From Dyella japonica DSM 16301 (GTDB lineage: Bacteria > Pseudomonadota > Gammaproteobacteria > Xanthomonadales > Rhodanobacteraceae): 64,000 nucleotides of DNA. This document shows, piece by piece, positions 28,102 to 37,012 of the stretch. The position numbers and the translations under genes are program-made. The notes under the pieces were generated by a model, which was given only the letters and a program-made list of their open reading frames with translations, was not told the origin of the DNA and made no database searches. The first letter of the stretch is position 1. Each line of letters begins with the position of its first letter. The stretch is from contig NZ_JPLA01000027.1 of assembly GCF_001010355.1 (NCBI RefSeq), positions 1 to 64,000 of the forward strand, given 5' to 3'.

Positions 28102-29646
28102 ATGGATGAGCATCGACCGGAATCCAGGTGGGCCGCACTTGTCCCCGTCGGCCTGATTGCGCTGCTCACCCTGACTGCCCTCTATGCGCCGCGCTTCGAG
28201 CGCCCGGTGGTGGGCGCCCACGTTGCGCCTGCCGCGCCGTCACTGCTGCCTGCGGTCGAGCTGTGGCTCAGCACGGCCGACCGTCGCCTGAAGCTGGCGC
28301 GGCAACCCGATCTGGCGATGCGCGCCCGCGGCTCGGCGCCTGCCGACGTGGTCATCGATGCGCAGACCACTTATCAAAGCATGGTGGGCTTTGGCGCGGC
28401 GATGACCGACTCCTCGGCGTGGCTGCTGCAGAACGACCTCAGCGATACGCAACGCAGCGCGCTGCTGCACGAGCTGTATGGGCCGCCGCCCAACCTCAAT
28501 TTCCACATGATGCGCCTGACCATCGGCGCCTCGGATTTTTCGATCAAGCCTTACACGCTGGACGATGTGCCGTTCGGTCAGACCGATCCGTCGTTGGAAC
28601 ACTTCAATATCACCAGCAATCTGCGCGACGTGATACCGACGGTGCTCGAAGTGCTTTCCATCCACCCGGACCTGCAGATCGTGGCCACACCATGGAGCGC
28701 GCCGGCCTGGATGAAGACCAGCGAAAACCTGATCGGCGGCGAGCTGCTCGAGCAGTACGAAGAGACGTACACGGACTATCTGATCAAGTATCTCGATGCC
28801 TACAGCGGCTATGGCATCCCGATTTTCGCGCTGACCCTGCAGAACGAACCCGGCTTCATACCGATCACCTATCCCGGCATGCAGATGCCGGCGGCCACGC
28901 GGGCACGCATCGTCGCGCAATACCTGGGTCCCAAGCTGGCAAGCCGCCACTCGAACACGCGGATCCTGGAATGGGACCACAACTGGAATGCGCCGGAGCA
29001 GCCCCTGGCTGTGCTGGGCGACGCTGCGGCGGCACGCTACATCGATGGCGTCGCCTGGCATTGCTACGAAGGCAGCCCGTATGCACAGGGCCGCGTGCAC
29101 CGCGCCTATCCCGACAAGGACGCCTACATCACCGAGTGTTCCGGCGGCGACTGGGCATCCGCCAGCAAGGGCGAGCTGCTGTGGTTCTCGCGCGACCTGC
29201 TGATCGCAGGCATCCGGCAGTGGGCGCGCGGCGTCATCTATTGGAACCTGGTGCTGGACGAGAAGCACGGCCCGCATTTTGGCGGCTGCGACGCCTGCAA
29301 GGGCGTGGTGACGATCGACTCGGCCACCGGCGAGGTGAGCCGCAACGACGAGTACTACGCGCTGGCCCACTTCAGTCGGTTCGTGCCGCCTGGCGCGCTG
29401 CGCATCAACTCCACGGCCACCGAGAAGGGTCTGGACAACGTGGCCTTCCTCAATCCCAATGACGGATCGATCGTGCTGGTGATGGTCAATAGCGGTGAGG
29501 GTGCGCGGAACGTCTCGGTGGCGGAAGGCCAGACCCGTTTCGACTACGCCATGCCACCGCGCAGCGTGGCGACCCTGGTGTGGAACCCCAACCAGGCGAA
29601 CGCGTGGCTGCGACGTGCGCTCGAGTGGCTGCAACGGTCCCGCTGA
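28102..29646 (+). CDS. Membrane-anchored GH30-family glycosidase
   Basis: 514 residues. A single N-terminal hydrophobic helix (ALVPVGLIALLTLTALYAP, 12-30) without an evident cleavage site suggests the enzyme stays anchored with its catalytic domain outside the cytoplasm. The GH30 clan-A barrel has acid/base Glu249 (LTLQNEPG) and nucleophile Glu345 (YITECSGG), both present, plus the family start GFGAAMTDSSAW. Known activities are beta-glucosylceramidase, beta-1,6-glucanase and glucuronoxylanase; the GFGAAMTDSSA form is typical of the glucosylceramidase/beta-glucanase subfamilies. Monocistronic as far as visible. Confidence 0.92.
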   Translation: MDEHRPESRWAALVPVGLIALLTLTALYAPRFERPVVGAHVAPAAPSLLPAVELWLSTADRRLKLARQPDLAMRARGSAPADVVIDAQTTYQSMVGFGAAMTDSSAWLLQNDLSDTQRSALLHELYGPPPNLNFHMMRLTIGASDFSIKPYTLDDVPFGQTDPSLEHFNITSNLRDVIPTVLEVLSIHPDLQIVATPWSAPAWMKTSENLIGGELLEQYEETYTDYLIKYLDAYSGYGIPIFALTLQNEPGFIPITYPGMQMPAATRARIVAQYLGPKLASRHSNTRILEWDHNWNAPEQPLAVLGDAAAARYIDGVAWHCYEGSPYAQGRVHRAYPDKDAYITECSGGDWASASKGELLWFSRDLLIAGIRQWARGVIYWNLVLDEKHGPHFGGCDACKGVVTIDSATGEVSRNDEYYALAHFSRFVPPGALRINSTATEKGLDNVAFLNPNDGSIVLVMVNSGEGARNVSVAEGQTRFDYAMPPRSVATLVWNPNQANAWLRRALEWLQRSR

Positions 29647-29820
29647 TCGACGTCGCGTTGGGGAAGGATGGCTCGCCCACTGGCATGAGGACGGCGCGCA
29701 GCCACATCACCCTTACGTAACAACTACACGTGCATGCTGCATGGGCGCCAGGATAGAAAGTCTCCTCCTTGGCAGGCGTCTCAGCCTCGCGGTCCTCTCC
29801 CTAACGCCATCTGAGTATTT

Positions 29821-29838
29821 CTCCGATCTGTATCGGAG
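29821..29838 (+). promoter_or_regulatory. Hairpin in the leader of the fasciclin gene
   Basis: CTCCGAT-CTGT-ATCGGAG is a perfect 7-bp inverted repeat located 57 nt upstream of the fasciclin start. It could be an operator or an RNA element in the 5' leader; nothing identifies a binding protein. Confidence 0.35.
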
Positions 29839-29895
29839 TTGCGGTTTCGGCCGCTCTGGATCCGCCCTGCGGGTCTTCACTGAAGGCAAATACTC

Positions 29896-30348
<453 letters not shown>

Positions 30349-30354
30349 CCAGTA

Positions 30355-30391
30355 CAGGTTGTGGTGGGGCAGGTCCCCACCACAGCACCTG
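30355..30391 (+). terminator. Hairpin after the fasciclin gene
   Basis: TGTGGTGGGG / CCCCACCACA forms a 10-bp stem with a CAGGT loop; CAGGT and ACCTG can pair beyond a 2-nt bulge. It begins 7 nt after the stop. There is no T tract, so it may terminate weakly or protect the mRNA 3' end. Confidence 0.55.
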
Positions 30392-30453
30392 TCGGCACGC
30401 CGGCAGGGATTCGCGTCCACCTGGGCGCGTCCTCAAAACTCAAGGTGACTACC

Positions 30454-30642
30454 ATGGCTGGCCATTTTCGCTACACGTCCCGACCCTCTCGGCTAGCTAA
30501 GCTTATCCAGTCCATCGGTGATCTGTTCGATCACATGTTCGGTGAGCCGTACAAACAGCTCTCTCCCGTGATGTCTCAGCGGCAGCAGCTGGCGGCAGCG
30601 ATGGAAGCAGCGCGACGACTCAAACGCGGCGGCGGTCGATGA
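30454..30642 (+). CDS. Small basic protein of unknown function
   Basis: 62 residues with AAGGTGA correctly spaced before the ATG. It starts MAGHFRYTSRPSRLAKLIQS and ends in an Arg/Lys-rich tail (EAARRLKRGGGR); the middle could be an amphipathic helix. No signal peptide and no family recognised. Its stop overlaps the next start (ATGA), so the two small genes look translationally coupled, which supports both being real. Confidence 0.5.
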   Translation: MAGHFRYTSRPSRLAKLIQSIGDLFDHMFGEPYKQLSPVMSQRQQLAAAMEAARRLKRGGGR

Positions 30643-30824
30643 TCCTCGGCGCCGTCACGCGATTGGGGTACTTCTTCCGGCCGTTCCGGCGAGGTGCGTA
30701 TCGACACGCGCCATCGATCGAAGAACTGCATGCGCTGCATGTGATGCGCAAGAGTTGGTTGTCGCGAGCCACCGACTTGCGCCGCCGATGGGTACGCGCC
30801 GCGGTGGAAGCGGTCTCGCGTTAG
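30639..30824 (+). CDS. Small basic protein, coupled to the preceding ORF
   Basis: 61 residues beginning MILGAVTRLGYFFRPFRRGAY, with many Arg residues and a Leu/His-rich middle. The start codon overlaps the previous stop in an ATGA junction, the usual sign of translational coupling. It is not recognisable as a known family; the short basic composition loosely recalls stress-related small proteins of the DUF1127 type, but the defining motif is not visible. Confidence 0.45.
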   Translation: MILGAVTRLGYFFRPFRRGAYRHAPSIEELHALHVMRKSWLSRATDLRRRWVRAAVEAVSR

Positions 30825-30868
30825 CCCATTCGGCCCTGCCAGAGCACGGCTTCGCGTGCTCCTCTCTT

Positions 30869-31549
30869 TTAGGGCAGCGGCATTTCAGCCCTGAACAGCG
30901 CCACCTTTCCCACCTGCCAGACAGCGACCTTGGCGAAGTATTCATTGAGTACCGACTGCAGACTTGCCAAGGTGTCGTGGCGGTTTCCAAAAATGCCTTT
31001 GCGGTTGTAAAGCGCCATCAACCGCCGACCGAGCCAGTTGTGGTTCGCCTCCTCACCCAGAATGGTCGCGCCGTACAGCACGCCGCCCGGGGTCAGGTGA
31101 GGGACCAGCGTGGAAAGCACCTTGCGCGCCTTCTCGGTCATGGTTCCTGGCAGGCAATGCAGCAGATAGAACAGCGAAATGGAATCGAACTTCCTGCCGC
31201 CGAGTGCGCCCGCGGGATGCAACACATCGTCGCGGACCAGCGATGGCTGCACATGTGCAATGCGCGAACCAGCTGCCCTCAGGCTGTTGTCGTTGAGATC
31301 GAGCAGCGCGACTTTCTGCCCGGGTTGCCCCGAGCTATGCGCCAGGTAGTAGCCCGAACCTACGCCGACATCCAGGTGATTGGAGCTCAGGTGTTGCCGG
31401 AAAAAGGGAAGCAGCACAGCATCCGTCGGGCACTTCCACGCGTAGTTGTTTGAGAAGCCCAGGACCCAACGGTCATAGATCTTCAATACGCGATCGGAAT
31501 AGACGGCGGCGCCGTGCTCGGAGTCGAGGGGGGCAGAAGGCTTGGTCAT
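30869..31549 (-). CDS. Class I SAM-dependent methyltransferase
   Basis: 226 residues with the SAM-binding motif I LDVGVGSGYYL, the acidic strand end VALLDLND, and a post-motif SISLFYLLHCLPG. This is the Rossmann-like methyltransferase fold without a recognisable substrate domain, so the acceptor (a small molecule or lipid is most common in this group) is unknown. The ribosome binding site is poor, and a GTG three codons upstream is an alternative start. It is convergent with the small-ORF pair. Confidence 0.85.
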   Translation of the reverse strand: MTKPSAPLDSEHGAAVYSDRVLKIYDRWVLGFSNNYAWKCPTDAVLLPFFRQHLSSNHLDVGVGSGYYLAHSSGQPGQKVALLDLNDNSLRAAGSRIAHVQPSLVRDDVLHPAGALGGRKFDSISLFYLLHCLPGTMTEKARKVLSTLVPHLTPGGVLYGATILGEEANHNWLGRRLMALYNRKGIFGNRHDTLASLQSVLNEYFAKVAVWQVGKVALFRAEMPLP

Positions 31550-31761
31550 GGATAACACTGCTTTTGACGGGGACGGGGACGGGGAGTGGAACCAAAGCGT
31601 CGATAGCGTACACGGCGAAAGCTACGGATTTTCGGAGCTGAGTCTCATGCACTCACTGGCGGCAGTGCGGCTACTTCGTCGATCCATCACTCGCGCGCGA
31701 CACCGCCGCAACGGATGACCGTTGCGGCGGTACATAGCAGACGGCAGCTTCGAAAAACCGA

Positions 31762-33288
<1,527 letters not shown>

Positions 33289-33963
33289 ATGAAGATACTG
33301 ATGGTACTCACCTCACACGACATACTCGGAAACACGGGAAGAAAGACCGGCTTCTGGCTGGAGGAATTTGCGGCGCCGTACTACGTTTTCACCGACGCCG
33401 GTGTATCGGTGACCGTCGTGTCGCCCAAGGGTGGCCAGCCGCCCATCGATCCCAAGAGCGATGACCCGAACAACCAGACGCCTGCGCAGACTCGCATCAA
33501 GCAGGACAAGGCAGCACTGAATGTGCTGGCCAACACATCGCGCCTGGACTCCGTCTCGTCGAAGGATTTCGACACCGTGTTCTATTCGGGTGGCCACGGC
33601 CCCATGTGGGATCTTGCCGAAGACCCGGTCTCGATCAAGTTGATCGAATCGTTCTACGACAGCGGCAAACCCATCGCCTTCGTCTGCCACGCTCCCGGCG
33701 TATTGCGGCACGTCAAGCACAAGGGCGAACCACTGGTGAAGGGCAAGCACGTCACCGGCTTCACCAACGGCGAAGAAGAAGAAGTCCAACTGACCCACGT
33801 CGTCCCCTTCCTGGTCGAAGACGAGCTGCTGAAGCTTGGCGCCACGTTCGAGAAGAAGGCCAACTGGGAAGTGTTCACCGTGACCGACGGTCGCCTCGTC
33901 ACCGGCCAGAACCCAGCCTCTTCGACGGCCGGCGCGCAGGCTCTCATGGCGCTGTTCAAATAG
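33289..33963 (+). CDS. DJ-1/PfpI-family protein (Hsp31-like class I glutamine amidotransferase fold)
   Basis: 224 residues. The conserved reactive Cys sits in the elbow AFVCHAPGVL, with the family segment YSGGHGPMWDLAED before it and the Glu of GFWLEEFAAPYY near the N-terminus. The domain order and length match the Hsp31/YDR533C-like subgroup, whose members hydrate methylglyoxal (glyoxalase III) or act as chaperones or deglycases. Being next to a carbonyl-reducing aldo/keto reductase fits aldehyde stress. The ATG at 33289 is preferred over one nine codons upstream. Confidence 0.92.
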   Translation: MKILMVLTSHDILGNTGRKTGFWLEEFAAPYYVFTDAGVSVTVVSPKGGQPPIDPKSDDPNNQTPAQTRIKQDKAALNVLANTSRLDSVSSKDFDTVFYSGGHGPMWDLAEDPVSIKLIESFYDSGKPIAFVCHAPGVLRHVKHKGEPLVKGKHVTGFTNGEEEEVQLTHVVPFLVEDELLKLGATFEKKANWEVFTVTDGRLVTGQNPASSTAGAQALMALFK

Positions 33964-34019
33964 ATTCACCAGCGGCAGAAAGCCTTTGCCGAGCCCACGG
34001 CGCCGAGAGATGTGCGCCC

Positions 34020-34034
34020 GGGGGCTCGGCCCCC
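34020..34034 (+). terminator. Short GC hairpin upstream of ntrB
   Basis: GGGGGC-TCG-GCCCCC is a 6-bp all-GC stem 57 nt after the DJ-1 gene stop, without a T tract. It may end transcription of that gene or separate it from ntrB. Confidence 0.4.
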
Positions 34035-34056
34035 ACACCGACCCCGCCCCATGCGG

Positions 34057-34096
34057 CATTGCACCAAGCCGGCGCATTGTCCATGATGGTGCAATG
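34057..34096 (+). promoter_or_regulatory. Long inverted repeat reaching over the ntrB start codon
   Basis: CATTGCACCA (34057-34066) and TGGTGCAATG (34087-34096) are perfect 10-bp complementary arms separated by 20 nt; the last three bases of the second arm are the ntrB ATG. The arms contain the GCACCA/TGGTGC half-sites of NtrC operators, and as RNA would fold into a stem hiding the start codon. It may be a DNA site for NtrC autoregulation, an RNA switch, or both. Confidence 0.5.
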
Positions 34097-35107
34097 AACG
34101 ATACGGCAGCGCGTGGGTGGGCGGAGCCGTTGGCGACCGGGATGGCGCTGGCGGATGAGCGGCTGCGCCTGCTGTGGGTGAATCCGGCCTTGGCGGAGTT
34201 GCTGGATATCGGTCCCCGCAGTGCCGTTGGGCAGTCGCTGGGGGTGTTGCTGCATCGGCCGGAGTGGATGGCGCTCGCCAGTCGCGCCCTGCAGGAACCC
34301 TCGCCGCATCAGTTGCGCGGCATCGACATCCCCTCGGCGCGCGGCGAGATGGCGCGGGTCGATGTATCGATGCAGCGCCTGGCCTCCGGCGAGCTGTTGC
34401 TCGAAGTGCATGCGCTGGCGCCGCCGGCGCCTTCGGCCACGCCGCTCTCGGCCACCCTGCGCGGCTTTGCGCATGAGGTGAAGAACCCGCTGGCCGGTTT
34501 GCGCGGTGCGGCGCAGTTGCTGCAGCGGCGCGTCGAAGACGAACAGCTGCGCAGCCTCGCTGGCCTGGTGATCGCCGAAGCCGATCGGCTGGCCGCCCTG
34601 GCCAATCGCCTGTTGCACCATGACGGCGCCGCTGCGCAATTGGGCGACGTCAACATCCACGTGCAACTGGAGCGCCTTGGCGATCTGCTGCTGGCCGAAG
34701 CGCAGCCGCCGACGGTGCGCCACGACTACGACCCGAGCCTACCCGATATCTACGGCGACGCCGACCGCCTGCTGCAGTTGCTGCTCAACCTGGCGCGCAA
34801 TGCGGTCGAAGCGGGTGCAAGAACGCTGCTGTTGCGCACGCGCGCCGAACCGTCGGTAAGGCTGGGCGAACGCATGGCGCGCATGGCGCTGCGCGTCGAT
34901 GTGGTCGACGACGGACCGGGCGTGCCCGAGCACCTGCGCGATACCTTGTTCGAACCGCTGGTGTCCGGTCGCGCCGATGGCAGTGGACTGGGCCTGGCGC
35001 TGGCGCGCGAGATTGCGCGCGAGCACGGCGGCGAGCTGCGCCATGTGGGTCGCCCTGGCGAAACCACGTTCTCTCTCTATCTGCCTATGGGCCACGCGCA
35101 TGACTGA
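34094..35107 (+). CDS. ntrB: Nitrogen regulation sensor histidine kinase NtrB
   Basis: 337 residues, the size of NtrB/GlnL. A PAS-like N-terminal domain (about 10-110) lacks membrane helices, so the kinase is cytoplasmic. The phosphorylatable His is in the H-box FAHEVKNPLAGLRGA; the ATPase domain shows the N-box NLARNAVEAG, DDGPGVP and GRADGSGLGLALAREI. The protein phosphorylates NtrC under nitrogen limitation and is switched by PII. Its stop overlaps the ntrC start by 8 nt. An inverted repeat with NtrC-like half-sites covers its start. Confidence 0.95.
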   Translation: MNDTAARGWAEPLATGMALADERLRLLWVNPALAELLDIGPRSAVGQSLGVLLHRPEWMALASRALQEPSPHQLRGIDIPSARGEMARVDVSMQRLASGELLLEVHALAPPAPSATPLSATLRGFAHEVKNPLAGLRGAAQLLQRRVEDEQLRSLAGLVIAEADRLAALANRLLHHDGAAAQLGDVNIHVQLERLGDLLLAEAQPPTVRHDYDPSLPDIYGDADRLLQLLLNLARNAVEAGARTLLLRTRAEPSVRLGERMARMALRVDVVDDGPGVPEHLRDTLFEPLVSGRADGSGLGLALAREIAREHGGELRHVGRPGETTFSLYLPMGHAHD

Positions 35108-36497
35108 ATCAGCCCAGGAGATCTGGATTGCCGACGACGATCGCGGCATCCGCTTCGTGCTCGCCGAAGCGCTGCGCGACGCCGGCCTCAACGTGCGCGA
35201 GTTTGGCGACGCGGAGGCGGTACGCGAGGCGCTGCGCACATCGTCGCCGGCCCTGTTGCTCACCGATGTACGCATGCCGGGCGAGGACGGACTGGCCCTG
35301 ATTGCCGCATGGAAGGCGCAAGGCCTGGGCCCGGTGATCGTGATGAGCGCCTTTACCGATGTGGCGACCACGGCGGCGGCGTATCGCGCGGGCGCAGTGG
35401 ACTATCTCGCCAAACCGTTCGATCTCGATCAGGCAGTGGCCGCCGTGCAGCGCGCGCTGGCGGATCTGCCGACCTCGACGACGGCGCCCGATACAGCACC
35501 TGCGCCCACGCATGCCTTGTTGGGCGATAGCCCGGCGATGCGCGAAGTTTTCCGTCTGATCGGTCGCGTCGCGGCGAGCGACCTCAACGTGCTGATCACC
35601 GGCGAAACCGGTACGGGCAAGGAGCTGGTGGCGCGCGCCCTGCACGATGAGAGTGCGCGTCGCGGCAAACCGTTCGTGGCGCTCAACACGGCAGCCATTC
35701 CCAGCGAACTGCTGGAAAGCGAATTGTTCGGGCACGAGGCGGGCGCTTTCACTGGCGCCACGCGACGCCATGCCGGTCGTTTCGAACAAGCCGAAGGCGG
35801 CACGCTGTTTCTCGATGAAATCGGCGATATGCCGCTGGCCTTGCAGACGCGCTTGTTGCGCGTGCTGGCAGGCGGCGAGTTCTATCGCGTGGGCGGCCGC
35901 GAACTGATCCGCGGCAACGTGCGCATCATCGCGGCCACCCACCAGGACCTGGATGCGCGCGTCGCCGCGGGCCAGTTCCGCGCCGACCTCAAGCATCGCC
36001 TTGACGTGGTGCGCATCGAGCTGCCGCCGCTGCGCCAGCGCCGCGCGGATATCCCGCTGCTGGCGCGGCACTTCCTCGCCGCTGCCGCGCAGGAGCTGCA
36101 GCTCGCGCCCAAGCGGTTTTCCAAGGCGGCGCTCAAGGCGGTCGCACAGCGTGATTTCCCCGGCAACGTGCGCGAGCTGGAAAACCTCTGTCGCCGACTG
36201 GCGGTGATAGCGCCGGGCAACGAGATTCTTCCTTCGGACCTGGGCGCGGGTGCCTCAAGCAGTTCGTCCGGTGGTTGGACCGACGCCTTGCGCGAGTGGG
36301 TGACGCAGGCCCTGGCCGATGGCGAGGTCGACATCCACACGCGCGCCCGCGCCGCACTGGACCAGACTCTGCTGCAGGTGGCGCTGGATGCGCACGAGGG
36401 CCATCGACAGCACGCGGCCGCCGCGCTGGGGGTGGGCCGCAATACCTTGACCCGCAAACTCGGCGCGTCACGCACGCGCGGACCTGCCAAGCCTTGA
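35100..36497 (+). CDS. ntrC: Nitrogen regulation response regulator NtrC
   Basis: 465 residues in the classic three-domain order: receiver with Asp56 (LLLTDVRMPGEDG) and Lys105, AAA+ sigma-54 activation domain with Walker A at 168-175 (GETGTGKE), the sigma-54-contacting GAFTGA loop at 215-220 and Walker B (GGTLFLDEIGDMP), then a Fis-type helix-turn-helix (HAAAALGVGRNTLTRKL). It activates RpoN promoters; the glnA promoter at 10.8 kb in this window is the obvious target. Start ATGACTGA overlaps the ntrB stop. Confidence 0.97.
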   Translation: MTESAQEIWIADDDRGIRFVLAEALRDAGLNVREFGDAEAVREALRTSSPALLLTDVRMPGEDGLALIAAWKAQGLGPVIVMSAFTDVATTAAAYRAGAVDYLAKPFDLDQAVAAVQRALADLPTSTTAPDTAPAPTHALLGDSPAMREVFRLIGRVAASDLNVLITGETGTGKELVARALHDESARRGKPFVALNTAAIPSELLESELFGHEAGAFTGATRRHAGRFEQAEGGTLFLDEIGDMPLALQTRLLRVLAGGEFYRVGGRELIRGNVRIIAATHQDLDARVAAGQFRADLKHRLDVVRIELPPLRQRRADIPLLARHFLAAAAQELQLAPKRFSKAALKAVAQRDFPGNVRELENLCRRLAVIAPGNEILPSDLGAGASSSSSGGWTDALREWVTQALADGEVDIHTRARAALDQTLLQVALDAHEGHRQHAAAALGVGRNTLTRKLGASRTRGPAKP

Positions 36498-36507
36498 GAG
36501 ATTCCGC

Positions 36508-36957
36508 ATGAGCATCGAGATACGCATCGCCAGCCGCGACGACATCGCCCATATCGCGCAGTGGAACACCGCCATGGCGTGGGAGACCGAGCAGAAGGCG
36601 CTATCGCCGGTCGTGATCGGGCGGGGCGTGACGGCGGTGTTCGACGAACCGCGCCGCGGCTTTTATCTGGTGGCCGAACGCGCCGGCGAGCCGGTCGGTT
36701 GTCTGCTCGTGACCTACGAATGGAGTGACTGGCGCGCGGGCGATTTCTGGTGGATCCAGAGTGTGTACGTGGTGGAGTCGGCTCGCCGGGAAGGGGTGTT
36801 TCGCAGTCTGTACGACGATGCGAAGCAGCGCGCGAGCCAGGCGGGTGCGGTGGGTCTTCGTTTGTACGTGGAGACGGAGAACGAGCGGGCGCAGCGTACC
36901 TATGCGGGGCTGGGCATGGAGCGCTGTCATTACTTTATGTACGAAGCGGAGTTCTGA
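36508..36957 (+). CDS. GNAT-family N-acetyltransferase
   Basis: 149 residues following ntrC by 10 nt and probably co-transcribed. The GNAT fold is visible in FWWIQSVYVVESARREGVFRSLYDDA, where V(Y)V followed by RREGVFRSL is the acetyl-CoA-binding motif A, and in the C-terminal VETENERAQRTYAGLGME motif B. The substrate is unknown. A REP-like element begins 7 nt after its stop. Confidence 0.92.
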   Translation: MSIEIRIASRDDIAHIAQWNTAMAWETEQKALSPVVIGRGVTAVFDEPRRGFYLVAERAGEPVGCLLVTYEWSDWRAGDFWWIQSVYVVESARREGVFRSLYDDAKQRASQAGAVGLRLYVETENERAQRTYAGLGMERCHYFMYEAEF

Positions 36958-36964
36958 AGGGCTG

Positions 36965-36990
36965 GTCGCGCACAGGGTGCGCTCCTACAA
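36965..36990 (-). repeat. REP-like element, single copy
   Basis: GTCGCGCACAGGGTGCGCTC, continuing CTACAA, is the reverse orientation of the REP-type repeat found at 42.65-42.80 kb and 55.13-55.20 kb. It contains the internal palindrome GCGCAC..GTGCGC and lies in the spacer between the GNAT gene and the convergent GGDEF-EAL gene. Confidence 0.75.
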
Positions 36991-37012
36991 GGGGATCGTG
37001 GCCCTGTGTTAC

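Noticed and set aside
27774-28109. Short rightward open frame before the GH30 gene
   Set aside because: Arg/Pro-rich translation without a ribosome binding site, overlapping the GH30 start region; no support for expression.
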